Assembly (NCBI RefSeq): GCF_963678635.1
Contig: NC_087070.1
Location: 2,733,157-2,797,156 of the forward strand
DNA from: Symsagittifera roscoffensis
Lineage: Eukaryota; Xenacoelomorpha; Acoela; Convolutidae
Direction of reading: 5' to 3'
DNA length: 64,000 bases
In this document: positions 34,001 to 44,196 of the stretch, one piece after another
How positions within the stretch are numbered: the stretch's first letter is position 1
Layout of the letters: every line of letters starts with the position of its first letter
Program-made: the position numbers and the translations under genes
Notes under the pieces: generated by a model
Told to the model about the DNA's origin: nothing
Databases searched by the model: none
The model's input: only the letters and a program-made list of their open reading frames with translations

Positions 34001-37000
34001 CTTGAACTTCAAAGAGCTTTAACGCTATAGTTTTTACTTTGAAAGTCGAAGTTTTCTTCTTTTTTTTCAAAAAATCAGCCCATTTTTTTTCGAGTTCCTT
34101 AGGTTGATTGACACTTTTCCAACTGTCGCGTGGCTTTGTTGATCACAATAAATTGTATTGTAGGTACGAATTGAGTAGTAAGGAGCAGGTGGTGGCCCTG
34201 ATAGACGAAGACATGTGCATCAATTGTGGCAAGTGCTACATGGCCTGCAACGACTCTGGCTACCAGGCCATCTCTTTCGACCCCCAAACACACCTGCCCA
34301 AGGTCAGTTAGATTGATTAAAATCAACGAGTTGGCATAGATTATGGTGTTGGAACATTATAACCAAAAAATCACGTTTTTTCGGCGCGCGCTCCCCCTCA
34401 CAATTATTAGATATTGGCGCCAAAAGCGCCCCTTGAAAGTTTTTAGGGTCGGTCCGCCAAAAATGGATATCTCAAAATAGTACAAAGGGGACCGTTTGAG
34501 TCGACAGGGGGTCGAATCCCTGAGGGGGGCGTCCTCCCCCACTCACCCCTAAACCCGCCCCTGGTTTTTATTTAAGATTTTACAGCGATAAAAAAAATTA
34601 TGTACTGATCCATTTTTCTCAAATCGGTTAATTTTATTGATTTTTCGAATAAATTTCGAATCTCACAGGCAGACGATTTTTTGCTAATTCGAGGATTATT
34701 TCGAATTTAGATTTTTTCCTTTTTCCTCACCTGTAAATTTTTACTAGTGAAATTTTGTTTACTTTATCCGAATGTTACAAAAATTGGCATGCGAACTAAT
34801 AAGGCCATGACAAACTTATTTGGTCTTCATGTTTAATTTTGTAAATCCCCTCGTTACACCATAAAATTGATGCTTATGTGAGGAAAAGGGTTCCCAAGCT
34901 TATCACCCCGTGTTTTGTAGCCCCCTTTTTCTTAACCCCCTCTCATATAACCCCGAAATTAGATAACCCCACTACAATTTAACCTCTTTTTAAAACCAAT
35001 TGTTAGAATCAAAGTGAAACTTACTTGAAAAGGATTCGGAACCATATCGTCGGTAAACATCAAAGCTTTAATTGCGAAAAATTTTGCGAACCAAAATGAG
35101 ATAACATGCACGCTGCTAAATGCGTTTTAGATTTGAACAGAATTGACCTTGCCGATAGTCTAGACTTTGATATGAACTTGAAAACGAATCCGACCGACAT
35201 GATTCAATTTGGTGCATATACAAAACAGTCCCATACAAAAGGTCCGAAATCAAAAAAGGGTTCTTAAAACAGTCCCATACAAAACATTCCAAAACCATTT
35301 GAATTTCTTGACTTTGATCTTTGGCGCCGACAGAATTGATCTACGCTTTGAAAACTCAAACATGGGCGTAATTAAAGATCAAAGAGCCAAATTTGGAGCA
35401 ATAATTCGGATGACAACTAAAGGCCTCATGGTATAGTGGTTAAAGCGTTAGTCTCGAAATCTAGAGATCAAAGGATCGAATCCCTGGCGGCACAAAATTT
35501 TTTCCAATTTTTCAAAAAAAAAAGTTGAATTTCGGGTAAATATGATAACGGGTATATCAAGGGTACAAGATGGGTTAACCTTAGAGGGTTGGGCGGAGGG
35601 AAAAGAAACATCAACACCTTGTATGTCTTCTTTATTTTGCCGGTTTCAAATCGACTCTAGCTCAATTTTGAAAAATCAAGGCAAATAATTAAACTTGGAA
35701 AAAATTTTGTTGCTTGGCAATGTAGAATAAATAGCAAATATTTAACTCAAGTTCGCCTTAGCGCGAAAGAAATGCAAATCTGTTTTTTCTTCGTAAACAT
35801 GCATAATACTTTGCACTTTTTCGTTGAGCACCCGGTATTTTTTTCTTTTTTGTAAATTGGTGCCCACTCGAGGCGTTATAGAAATTAATTTTTTGGACGG
35901 AAGCGTCTTTTTGCAAATTTGCAATCACTTTCCATATACTGGGATGCGATCCACTGAAGTATGACTGTATGCCATAATGCCAGCCCTCTAGAGCATTTGT
36001 TGTTCTGGCCAAACCCGATGATGCCACATCCCTTTGATTCCATAATGAAGGGGGGAATAGGGCTTCCCGATTCGGGACGAGACTTTTCATGTAGTTAGAT
36101 CCAAAATAAAGGCAAAGCTCGTCAACTTTCGCTATTTTTTCCGACTCTTTTATGGTGCGATCGCAAACTATTTGAATTTCCTTCACTATTTTATCGTAGG
36201 AATTTCCTATTTCTTCTTTTTCAAAAGCCAGTGCTGGTGGTTTGTTTCGTAATCCTTTTTCAATCCGAGCTCCGCGATTTTTCTCATAAAACTTTGTGAA
36301 AGATGGAAGAAACATCCCGACAGCTTGGTCTCGGGAAAATTTTTCTGAAACGCTTGAATAGCGGCCTGCTCAAAATCCAGTAAAATTTTTTCAGGTCTAC
36401 TATCAGGGGCTACTATTTTTAGGGCTTCTAAGAAACGGTGGTAAGTTTTTGTTTTGTTTGGCAGGAACGCATAAATGCAAGCAGGGGCTATTCCTGAAAG
36501 ACTAACGTGTATGGAGTAAAGTTGATAAACTGTTTTCGGGGTGAATTTAAAAGTTCCATCAGCCAACCAAAAATTGAATGTTTCAAGCACACGTAGCATT
36601 TCAGGGTCGCCGATTAAAATAATCCTCTCGTGATCGTTTTGCCCACTGTCAAATCTTGTAAAATTTTTGAAAAGTTCGGGTATTTCGAAACTTCTGGTTG
36701 CTGGGGAGACTGGTAAGACTTCTCGCTGCTTGCGCGCTCGTTGTGCGGTGCGATCTAAATTTTCTTTGGATGGTAGGGCTAGTTGAGTGGCAATGTAGTC
36801 TGTAATGGGCTGAATGGCGGTTCCGACTGCGACCGTTGGGGTGTTACTATCGCTTAGATCCTTGATGTTTTTTTTTCAAAACTAGTCGAGCATCAGGTTT
36901 GCCCGTGGAAATATCGTGATTATGTTGACCCCTCGTTTCAATAAAGTTTTCTCCATCCGTAATTGCCGTTGCGCGGCGTTTATGGGTTTGATACTTTGAG

Positions 37001-38130
37001 CAGTTCCAATTTGTTGTTGTCTTGTTTTTGCGTTTAAAGTAATACTCGTGGCCTGATACCACTAGCATTTGTTTGTCTTTCGAAGATAAAGTAAAATGGA
37101 ATGACGCTTCAAACATTATCTGATCTGATAGAGTGGTATAACAATGGTTAAAGAAACAGGCAGTATGATTTTTTTTTTTATAAAACTCACAAACGTCTTT
37201 TGTTGCCTTCAATTAGCACCATGTAGGTTATCTCTGTTTTAAACGCGTGAGTGAGGGGTTATTTCTCTAACTAATTGAAATGCAATTATTTTTGAGATCC
37301 TAGAGGCATCAAGTGAATTAGGACTAGCTTTTCAGGCCTCAATTAGTAAATTTAATTGGACTACTCCTGTACTTATAAAAAGGACTTAATTGAAACAAAT
37401 TATCGTCATTAAATGGGGGTTAAATTGTTGTGGGGTTATCATGTTACGGGGTTATAATCTAGGGGGTGTAAACAGAGGGGGTTTAACATCATAGGGTTAA
37501 AGAGTGGGACACCAGGAAAAAGAAAGAGTCCTAAGTTTTGTTATTGCTCTTTATAGAGCTGCTTTTTGTCGTGTTCTCGCAAGTGTTTGGGAATCGAAGC
37601 TTCGCCTCTCTGTCTAAAAATTCAAAGAGTCATTTTTTTCGTTGAAATTTGAAAGAAGAGGTTTTCAAAAGACAAGTCAGTCATTTCTTTCAGTTTGCTT
37701 GCGCTCATTGACACTTTTCCAACTGCATGTTGGCTATGTTTGTCTACCAAATGGAAATCATTTTTGGGGTTAATGGAGCTAATTAAACATTTCGGGGGGG
37801 GGGGGGGGGTGAATTGAGCTAGTTAGAGCTTTTCAACTTTTTTGAGTAAATTTTAAAAGAGATTTTTGGTCAATTTTAAAAGATTTTTTGGGTCAATTTA
37901 AAAGATATAACTATTTTTAGGTGACCGATGACTGCACCGGCTGTACCCTATGCGTGAGTGTATGTCCAATCATAGACTGCATCACCATGGTCCATAGAGA
38001 GGGGCCATACATTCCCAAGAGAGGAGTGCCCATACAAGACCACACAAATGACCACGAACAGCGACAGGTGTCGAATGGAGTAAAAACCAGCGTGGAAAAT
38101 GGAGTGGTCAAATTAGCCGAATGTCAGTAG
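22097..38130 (+). CDS. DPYD: Dihydropyrimidine dehydrogenase [NADP+], complete, 13 exons, 1058 aa
   Basis: Cytosolic rate-limiting enzyme of uracil and thymine breakdown: reduces them with NADPH through FAD, four 4Fe-4S clusters and FMN. Exons (all phases agree): 22097-23416, 23681-23813, 24209-24310, 26018-26185, 26480-26651, 27150-27304, 27973-28121, 28796-28919, 29741-29901, 30158-30311, 33178-33367, 34164-34302, 37921-38130. N-terminal cluster Cys at 90, 93, 98, 102 and 137, 141, 147, 151; FAD site [19 protein letters not shown] site [22 protein letters not shown] barrel [12 protein letters not shown] to ATGGIDSAE; catalytic Cys692 in GLACGQDP; C-terminal clusters at [11 protein letters not shown] (961-971) and [11 protein letters not shown] (994-1004). 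Human enzyme is 1025 aa; this one has a longer linker near residue 55 and about 28 extra C-terminal residues. Exon 1 alone encodes 440 residues. All catalytic and ligand residues checked are intact, so it should be functional. Confidence 0.97.
24311..26017. other. DPYD intron 3
   Basis: 1.7 kb. Contains a family B fragment near 24985-25060 (GGTTGGCACATTCTGCGCTA) and a hairpin at 25464-25508. No exon missed: exons 3 and 4 join in phase with family-like sequence. Confidence 0.6.
25464..25508. repeat. Near-perfect hairpin (19-bp stem, 7-nt loop)
   Basis: AAAGATCCGACACCTTAAA and, inverted, AAAGATCTGACACCTTAAA flank TTCTAAT. One mismatch. Lies mid-intron with no coding context. Confidence 0.85.
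27601..27972 (+). repeat. Tandem duplication, ~202-bp period, abutting DPYD exon 7
   Basis: CAGGGTCTTATCTAATTTTT...CTCCAAGATG plus poly-T occurs at 27601 and again at 27803. The right copy ends in the functional acceptor TTCCAG before exon 7. The left copy has TTCCATGAG in the same place, so its AG is lost. Confidence 0.92.
28920..29740. other. DPYD intron 8
   Basis: 0.82 kb, moderately GC-richer around 29230-29400. No recognised element. Confidence 0.5.
30312..33177. other. DPYD intron 10, repeat-rich
   Basis: 2.9 kb. About 30660-31530 is a copy of dispersed family B, also present at 51000-51712 and 56510-57222. The rest is T-rich with a TTTGCGAAGC...GCCTCTGTG word (32590-32625) shared with 15570, 19690 and 37590. 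No exon signal. Confidence 0.55.
30660..31530 (+). repeat. Dispersed repeat family B
   Basis: Ordered shared words with 51000-51712: TTTTTGTT..TTCCGA, GAGGAA..TT.GTATTCGG, CACGCAAAATCAGGTACCAC, TCGAGTGATATACCA, GTCGTGAATCGACCGACATT and ATGGTCGGAACATTCTGTGC. Unknown class; no ORF. Confidence 0.65.
33455..33751. mobile_element. MITE, 297 bp, ~24-bp TIRs, 8-bp target duplication
   Basis: The left end GGTGATATATTACACTAGGT is repeated inverted at the right end with one difference over 24 bp. Both flanks read AAAAATCT (33447-33454 and 33752-33759), an 8-bp target site duplication typical of hAT-like elements. It interrupts a family A copy. No coding capacity. Confidence 0.82.
33820..34135 (+). repeat. 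Dispersed repeat family A (interrupted copy in DPYD intron 11)
   Basis: Body resumes at CAGTTCACTTCATTTTTTTT and runs through GTTAAAAGGAAGGCAAACTT, GTGATCGACTTCTAAAG and CTATTGATGCAGTTCTCAAA to ACACTTTTCCAACTGTC. The head ATGAACGTAGTGAG is at 33393-33406, on the other side of the MITE. Confidence 0.75.
34370..34500 (-). repeat. GC-rich repeat core, inverted copy of 15958-16085
   Basis: TCGGCGCGCGCTCCCCCTCA, ATATTGGCGCCAAAAGCGCC and GGATATCTCAAAATAGT mirror the 15958-16085 block in the opposite orientation. Confidence 0.75.
35422..35493 (+). repeat. tRNA-like sequence (tRNA pseudogene or SINE head)
   Basis: GCCTCATGGTATAGTGGTTA resembles box A, and GGATCGAATCC is box B. The anticodon loop could read CTCGAAA (CGA), but the acceptor arms do not pair. 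Inserted within the MULE between its left TIR and the transposase. Confidence 0.55.
35742..37212 (-). pseudogene. MULE transposase with FLYWCH zinc finger, three homopolymer frameshifts
   Basis: Minus strand. FLYWCH finger at about 37095-36935 ([28 protein letters not shown]). After an A-run shift near 36870 the frame continues through [12 protein letters not shown] and QKNDHER-like sequence to the MULE core: Asp in [11 protein letters not shown] (about 36570), Asp in [14 protein letters not shown] (about 36350), CFFH (about 36315). Then a shift near 36235 and the Glu block [17 protein letters not shown] (about 35990). A third A-run shift near 35840 restores a usual MULE end ([12 protein letters not shown] to FFRAKANLS). 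Catalytic D-D-E residues are all visible. The element may be young, or the shifts may be sequencing errors in A-runs. Confidence 0.87.
37600..37750 (+). repeat. Dispersed repeat family A, 3' end only
   Basis: TTTCGTTGAAATTTGAAAGA, AAGACAAGTCAGTCATTTC and TTGACACTTTTCCAACTGCA are the distal third of family A. Just before the acceptor of DPYD exon 13. Confidence 0.7.
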
Positions 38131-38868
38131 ATCGAATTTATGATCTGGAATTACTAGATAAATTCTAATGTATTACTAGATTCAGCTAGAGTTAACCATA
38201 TTTTTGTTCGCCAAAACTTTGTTTCAAGCTGATATAGCTTGGAGACTATTATTAGCGATGACTTCATTAATGATGAATTGGTTTATTATTTGGTTACTTA
38301 ATTAAAATGAATTTGGCTATTCTATTCTGACTGATCATGCAACAGATCAATCAATGTATTCAATCTAGATGCGATTTAGTAATTAGTTGATGGTTGTCTG
38401 ATTTAATCGCTGCGTTCTATGTTATTAACTGAATATCCAATTTGCTTAAATATTTAATTTCAATATATAATGTGTTTTTGTGTTAAGTGTGGTGTACATT
38501 GCTGATTTAAATTATTCGGACAAAACGATCAAAACTTGAGAAAAATGCGTTTTGAGTTTAAAGTTTTTCAAGATTTTTGTCTGGATAATTTAATCTGAGC
38601 TGTAGTTTCATTTTTTATCTTTCAGAGGACAAATTCTTTTCGACATTTTTTCATCGGCCTCGCTCTTTTATTTGCCAGCTAGTTTCTCAATGAAATTAAC
38701 ACTTCTAAAAAAATTGATAACTTTACACGTAACAGGTTTTGATTTACGTGACCTGGTTTGGCATTTATTTTAACATATACGCTTGATACTTTGGGCATTT
38801 TAGATCGTACGATTTGGCTGTCGCAATTTTCAGTCGAGATATTTTTTTCAGATTTGATTTCTGCTGAA
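38131..38868. other. 738-bp spacer between DPYD and ASCC2-like genes
   Basis: AT-rich. Contains the DPYD 3' UTR; a candidate acceptor ATTTTTTTCAG at 38841-38851 lies 17 nt before the next ATG. Confidence 0.5.
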
Positions 38869-41754
38869 ATGTCAGGAGATAACTCAGCTTCATCGCTTTC
38901 TGTATGTTTGCCTTCATTGCCTCTGGAGAAACGACAAATTGCGCTGCCAAGCAACGGGTCCAAAAAACCCGCAATGCATCACGACTGGGTTTCAAGCATC
39001 AATTTTCTAACATACTGTGCTCCGAACTCAAAGCAAATTGAATTTATGGCAGCGGATCAGATTGAAAAGCGACTAGACTGCATGATAAGCGACGTTGAGT
39101 CTATTTTAAGGCTTCCTCATCATAAGTTTTGGTCTCAAGTTTACTTTGACGCGACTTTCAAAGCTTTTCTTAAATCATTTCTGACAAATTTTCCCAAATG
39201 TTGGGATGAGGATTCAGAAAGCAGTGAACAAATTACTACCAAACAGATGTCGCTGAAACAAAAAGTGTTTTTGGTTTGCGTTAGGTTGTCTACATATAAG
39301 GAATCGAATGAAGGTTTCATGAGCCCTGATTATTTTGGACAATTGCATGTTCAAGCTGGCTGGTTTGCGCCAAAAGAAATGGCCAATTTTTGCAGTATTT
39401 ATTACCAGCAATCAGTTTTACTATCAAAAATATGCGAAAGCATAGTAACAAACAGCCGCGAAGATTTCAAATTGAAGTTTTGGAATTATTCTGCTGGAAT
39501 AATTGGAGCGATTCAGTCAATCAAAAGAGCGTGTGGTTTGAACTTGCTTGACCCTAATGACCTGTCAACTGAGTTTAACCCGGCAGCGGGGCTTGACCTT
39601 TACGCCCTTTTTCGCATGGCTGATCTATCATTAGAACTGACCTCTAACCTTTATGCGTTTTCGGACACGGTCGATTTGGTTCTTGAGTTAGTAGCGACTA
39701 AACACGAGAGTTGTAGTCTTTTGGACGAATTGTTGAGTTTTGTCGAAAATGTTGTGAAATCTTTAATGTGGACTGTTTTACAAATCGAAGATCATCAAAT
39801 AAAATCGACTTTGATACAAAACTTGAAGCTAGCTGCATCAAATGTTATTTCGATTACAAAACTTGTGGTTGAAAAATTTAGACTAGCAAATTTGACTATC
39901 GAAAACTTTCAAGATACCATTGAGTTTTTCGACACATTATTAGATTTAGAATGGACGCGAAGTTGTTTTGACATTGACACATTAATTCATGACAGTGTTG
40001 CACAGCTGACAATTTTTTCGTCCAAGAAGGAAAATAGAGACAAAGTTAGCATGTCGAATTTGATTCAATTACAGTCAAGGTTAAACGAAGAAATACCCAC
40101 GGAAAAATTATCCGCAACGATAGCCCAAAATAAGCAGCCTTCGACATCGCAAAATTTTGATTCAAATCAAAGCAGTGAAGCCTCAAAATTGCTCGAAGCT
40201 TTGAAAAAAGTTAAGGAAATCATTACAGATGTCGATGATATTATAATTGAGTTCTACCTTGAAAAACGAAATCTATCTGTAGATCTGACAATCAACGATT
40301 TGTTTGAAAATAATTGCGAATTACCGGCTGGTGTTTCAAGGCGTTATTTAGAAGCCCAGAAAAGTTCAACTAATTCTAGCCTTAAAACTATTTCTAAAAA
40401 ATCAGACGAGTTTTCAAGCGACATGCAACACGACATTGTTTCTAAGTACGGCTTCGTTGAAGATTTTGAGTTTGATTCAGTTCAAAAAAGCTCAAATAAG
40501 CGTGAACAAATTTCTCTTCACCAAATCCGCGAATCAGAAGAAGCGAATGCTTTTGAATACGATGATGAATACGACGACACGTACGATAACTCAATGCCAG
40601 TTGCCGATTCCTTTGACAATAAAGAGTTTCAGTTCCAAGTTAAAAATCCGAACTGGGGTTCCAGAAACTGGATTACAGGCGGCGGGCCTCGAAAGGCTGC
40701 CTGGGATTTTGAGGACGATGAAGATGAAGAAGATGAGTTAAGCACCGGTCCTGATAAAGATGACAATAACCAAATTAATCATCAAAATGCTCTGTCGGGT
40801 AATTCTCGAAATAGTTTTTCAAGAGGTGGTAAAGTGGGACCAGGTAGCAGGAATAATCTGCAACAATCAGGGAAAGATAAAGATGTGCCAAAAGAAACCT
40901 TCGCAAGTCAGCCTAAAAGTAGAAAGAGTCATCGACACACGGGTGGGATCCTAGATGAAGAGATGGCCCGAACCGGTAACGAAGCCAATTCGAGTTTGAA
41001 TCCGGAGAGTCAGAGCTTTGGAGGAGCTAGACCGAAACAGAAGTCGTATCAGACGAAAGATTATCAGCAGAGAGATGGAGCTTCGGGTAGTAGTAGCGGG
41101 GGAACAGGAGGTGCTCGGCGGGTGGACTCGGGGAAGTCGAGAGGAAACAGAAATGGTACCTCTTATGTCGAATCAGGTAAGATGAGATAAGAACGCAAAT
41201 AAATATATTTTTCTTCGATGAAAAATTTTTTCGGCTGCTTGAAAATAGTTTTTAAATAGTTTTCCAAAGGTATCCCGCGGAACTCATGATCATCTTTTGG
41301 TGTCAAATATCCAAAAACTGCCCAAAAATTAAATGGTCATAACATAAGAGGAAAAGGGAAAATTGAGGAAGACATGCCTAATTTTGTGAATAATTTATAT
41401 ATTTTGTGACCCTTGATGGGGAAATTCAAAGTTGCTTGTACATACAGTTACATTTTTTTACAGTATGATAAGATTTCTCATGGATCGAGGATATTTTTTT
41501 ATGAAATATTTTCAGGAATGAACTTAAATCCTCCTGGATTCGAACCCTCGACTGAAGATAGAGAAAACCGTAATATCGACCAGCCAGAATTGTCGAATAA
41601 TATCAACCAGGAAAGGGAAGAAGCTCCACGCAAGCCGATGGGAAGAGGGAGAGGATACCCTAAAACGAAAGCGGAACAATCTCAAGCGAAGACTCATTAT
41701 AGAAAAGCAATGGCCGCCAAAAAGAATAACTTTAACGCGCCAGGATTTTTTTGA
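38869..41754 (+). CDS. ASCC2: ASCC2-like activating signal cointegrator 1 complex subunit 2, 2 exons, 848 aa
   Basis: ASCC2 is the ubiquitin-binding (CUE domain) subunit that helps recruit the ASCC3-ALKBH3 complex to alkylated DNA and takes part in stalled-ribosome handling. Exons: 38869-41176 and 41516-41754 (GTAAGA donor, TTTTCAG acceptor, phases match). Evidence: the N-terminal block LPHHKFWSQVYFDATF, RLSTYKESNEGFMSPDYFG, a helical core, a CUE-like stretch (about 435-485, LKKVKEIITDVDDIIIEFYL), the family signature YDDEYDDTYD (about 563-573), a long acidic then Gly/Ser/Arg-rich tail, and the basic C-terminus. The open frame extends upstream to 38758, but the extra residues look unrelated and the first ATG is 38869. 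Human ASCC2 is 757 aa; the tail is longer here. Confidence 0.88.
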
Positions 41755-41928
41755 AAATGAATTCTGAAATCTTAGAAATGTAAATTATTGAGAAATTGAT
41801 AATTATAAGCTTTATATTTAGTTTTATTTGAAAGGCTTGGAGAGGTTTTTCCGTGCGTATCTTTTTTAGTTTTTTTTTGTTTTTCTGTTGGAGCCATATG
41901 GTTTTTAGAGTGGCAATTTACGAAGTGC

Positions 41929-41978
<50 letters not shown>

Positions 41979-41993
41979 ATATCTATCTATATG

Positions 41994-42036
<43 letters not shown>

Positions 42037-42200
42037 ATCTATCTATCTATCTATCTATCTATATATCTATCTTTCTATCTATCTATCTATATATCTATCT
42101 ATCTATCTATCTAAATATCTATCTATCTATCTATCTATATATCTATCTATCTTTCAATCTATCTTTCTGTCTATCTATCTGTCTTTCTATCTATATTAAT
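41929..42200 (+). repeat. (CTAT)n microsatellite, about 270 bp
   Basis: Uninterrupted and interrupted CTAT units with ATAT, TTCT and GTCT variants. Translates as a YLSI run that is not a gene. Downstream of ASCC2-like. Confidence 0.97.
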
Positions 42201-42454
42201 ATCTAGACATTATTTATTTTGCATTTCACTTGACACATAATTAAGAAGTCCTTTCGCTGAAATGTTTAATACAATGCGATGGTTCGCATTGTTTAACATG
42301 TTCTATCGAATTCAACGTTTTTGGTTTCCAAGGTCATCTTTTATTTTAACTGCGTATTTGTTGAAGCGTGAATGCTTTAACTCTACAGTTTCTCCCCATT
42401 TCGCAATGCAAACGTCTAAAGTTTTTTGTTTCAGTGTTTATTTTACATAATTTT
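42201..42454. other. Repeat-flank unit following the CTAT array
   Basis: ATTTCACTTGACACATAATT..AAGAAGTC..and TTTAACATGTTCTATCG words resemble 48860-49020 and 63150-63280, so the microsatellite belongs to a larger repeated unit. Confidence 0.5.
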
Positions 42455-43110
42455 AATTTTCAACCCTATAGGGGTGCGCTAGCAGGGTACATTCAGGTTT
42501 TGTCCAAATAGCAATGCTCATATCGGTCTGATTTTCGAGATCTGGCTTTTTTTAAATGATTTTTCCAATTTGTTTTTATTTGTATTTGAAAAAAACTAAG
42601 AACTTGAAACTCTCAACCCTATAATGGGGTGCTCTCAGGGTACACTATGGAGTTGCATTTCTGACCTCTAAATATAACTGCTCAAATCTCTTTGGTTTTG
42701 GAGATATTACGTTTTTAAAACACACTAAAAACAAGAAAATCTGAATTCTATGGTGGGGTGATCTCAGGATAAATTATGGAGCTGGATTTCTGGAGTTGCT
42801 TTTCTGGATATTAAAAAAGATATAAAAAAAACTAACAGAACCTTAAAGTCTTAACCCTATGGTGTGGTGCTTTCAGGGTACACTCAGGGATTGCAAATAT
42901 TTCCTACAAATATGACTACTCAAAGCTTTTCAAGAGAAGAGATATGGTGTATTTTATGATTTTATACAATTTTTGTTTAAAAAACAGATTTTAAAAAAGT
43001 CAGATGTTAAAAACAAAAAAATAAGAATTTTTCAACCATGTAATGTGGTGCTGTCATGGATCTCATAGAGCTTGCAAGTTTGGCTTCTAGTTTAGCTTTT
43101 GAATTTTGGT
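42455..43110 (+). repeat. Degenerate satellite array, family D, about 5 units
   Basis: AACCCTATAATGGGGTGCTC plus TCAGGGTACACT recurs at about 42463, 42615, 42748, 42850 and 43032. Between them is a TGACTGCTCAAA..CTTTTGGTTTTCGAGAT pattern. Spacing is 105-185 bp. Confidence 0.8.
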
Positions 43111-44190
43111 TTCCGAGATATGATATGTTCAATAATATGTTAAAAGAACAGAGTCAGGAGTATTCTGTCGGTGTTTAAGGGTTATTTGAAGTATCACAAA
43201 ACTGATAAAACTCAGTAATTTTGGAGATATGACCATATGAGTGAAAAATGGCCTAAAAGATAACTTATAAAAATTTTCAATTAATGAAATGGAAGAACCT
43301 GATGGATTGGTCCAATTCATATTTACGGTTGTAATAAATTTTCGTTTCTTGTAAATATTTTAGGAAGCCTTTTTCACGTTCAACAATCTATTCGAAGGAC
43401 CGTAGGTGCTAGTCATGCGCTGGTTTTCTTTTATTAAGGTTTTGGGGTTCTTTTAGTGATGGGCTTTCGCTGGGTTTGGTTTTTCATACGGTTGTTTCTC
43501 CTATGGAGTTTTGTGACCAGCATTTTTGAAAAATTCGGCTTTCTTTATTTTTTTTTCGAAAAGTTCAGAAGATGGAGATTTTTAGCCAAATCCCTCTGCA
43601 GTGATCGCTTATATCTTAAACATCCGCTGTCAACATACGTTCGGGATTCAGTTTTTTCACTGGTTTTCAAACAAAATAATTTTTGTGCCCACTATGAGTT
43701 TAATATTTCACTGCGACGGGGCCGTGATTTATGCGTAAAGTCAAACCCATGTAGTTCCGCGACCAATAATCCATAGTCTGAACAGGGTTCCGTAGAGGAT
43801 CACAGAGTCTAATTATACCAGGTCATTGTCGTCATAATCTAAAATTGGGGCGTGACAGCCTAGAAATGAGCTGCCAAAGGTAGTTAATTAATTGTTAAAA
43901 CTTAAAATATGACGTAATTTTGTAATTTGTAATTTGAAAATATGTCGGTGTGTATTTTAGGAGCCGATAGTTAGGACATAAAGTGTTAACACAAAGTTCT
44001 AGAAAATCAAATCGGCGGAAAATCATCAAATATTTTACAAAGCAAAAGAAATCACCTAATACCTCACAAGGCAGAAAAATCATCAAATGAAGTACAAAAA
44101 AGTTATCAAATACCGTTTTCATATCAAAAATTTTTGATGACTTTTTGCGCGATTGAAAGTATCGACAACCTGTGTTCAATATTGACAATC
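43111..44190. other. Intergenic spacer
   Basis: A 106-codon open frame (43456-43776) lacks a recognisable domain and I do not call it a gene. Confidence 0.4.
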
Positions 44191-44196
44191 AGATGA

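Larger units (their letters stand above)
34890..37513 (-). mobile_element. Mutator-like (MULE) DNA transposon with ~100-bp TIRs
   Basis: Left TIR about 34890-34995 and right TIR about 37405-37513 are imperfect inverted repeats, both rich in TAACCCC words (ATAACCCCG, GATAACCCCAC(T/A)ACAATTT). Flanks are AGGAAAAGG (34881-34889) and AGGAAAAAG (37514-37522), a probable 9-bp target duplication with one change, as expected for MULEs. It carries a minus-strand FLYWCH-MULE transposase at 35742-37212. It sits in DPYD intron 12, opposite to the gene. Confidence 0.85.

Noticed and set aside
38758-38868. Upstream extension of the ASCC2-like frame
   Set aside because: It begins at TTG, not ATG, shows no similarity to ASCC2, and contains an acceptor-like TTTCAG before the first ATG at 38869.
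41853-42206. 117-codon open frame rich in YLSI repeats
   Set aside because: It is the translation of the CTAT microsatellite, not a gene.
43456-43776. 106-codon plus-strand frame, aromatic-rich
   Set aside because: No recognisable domain, splice context or repeat relation; it is what T-rich DNA produces by chance.
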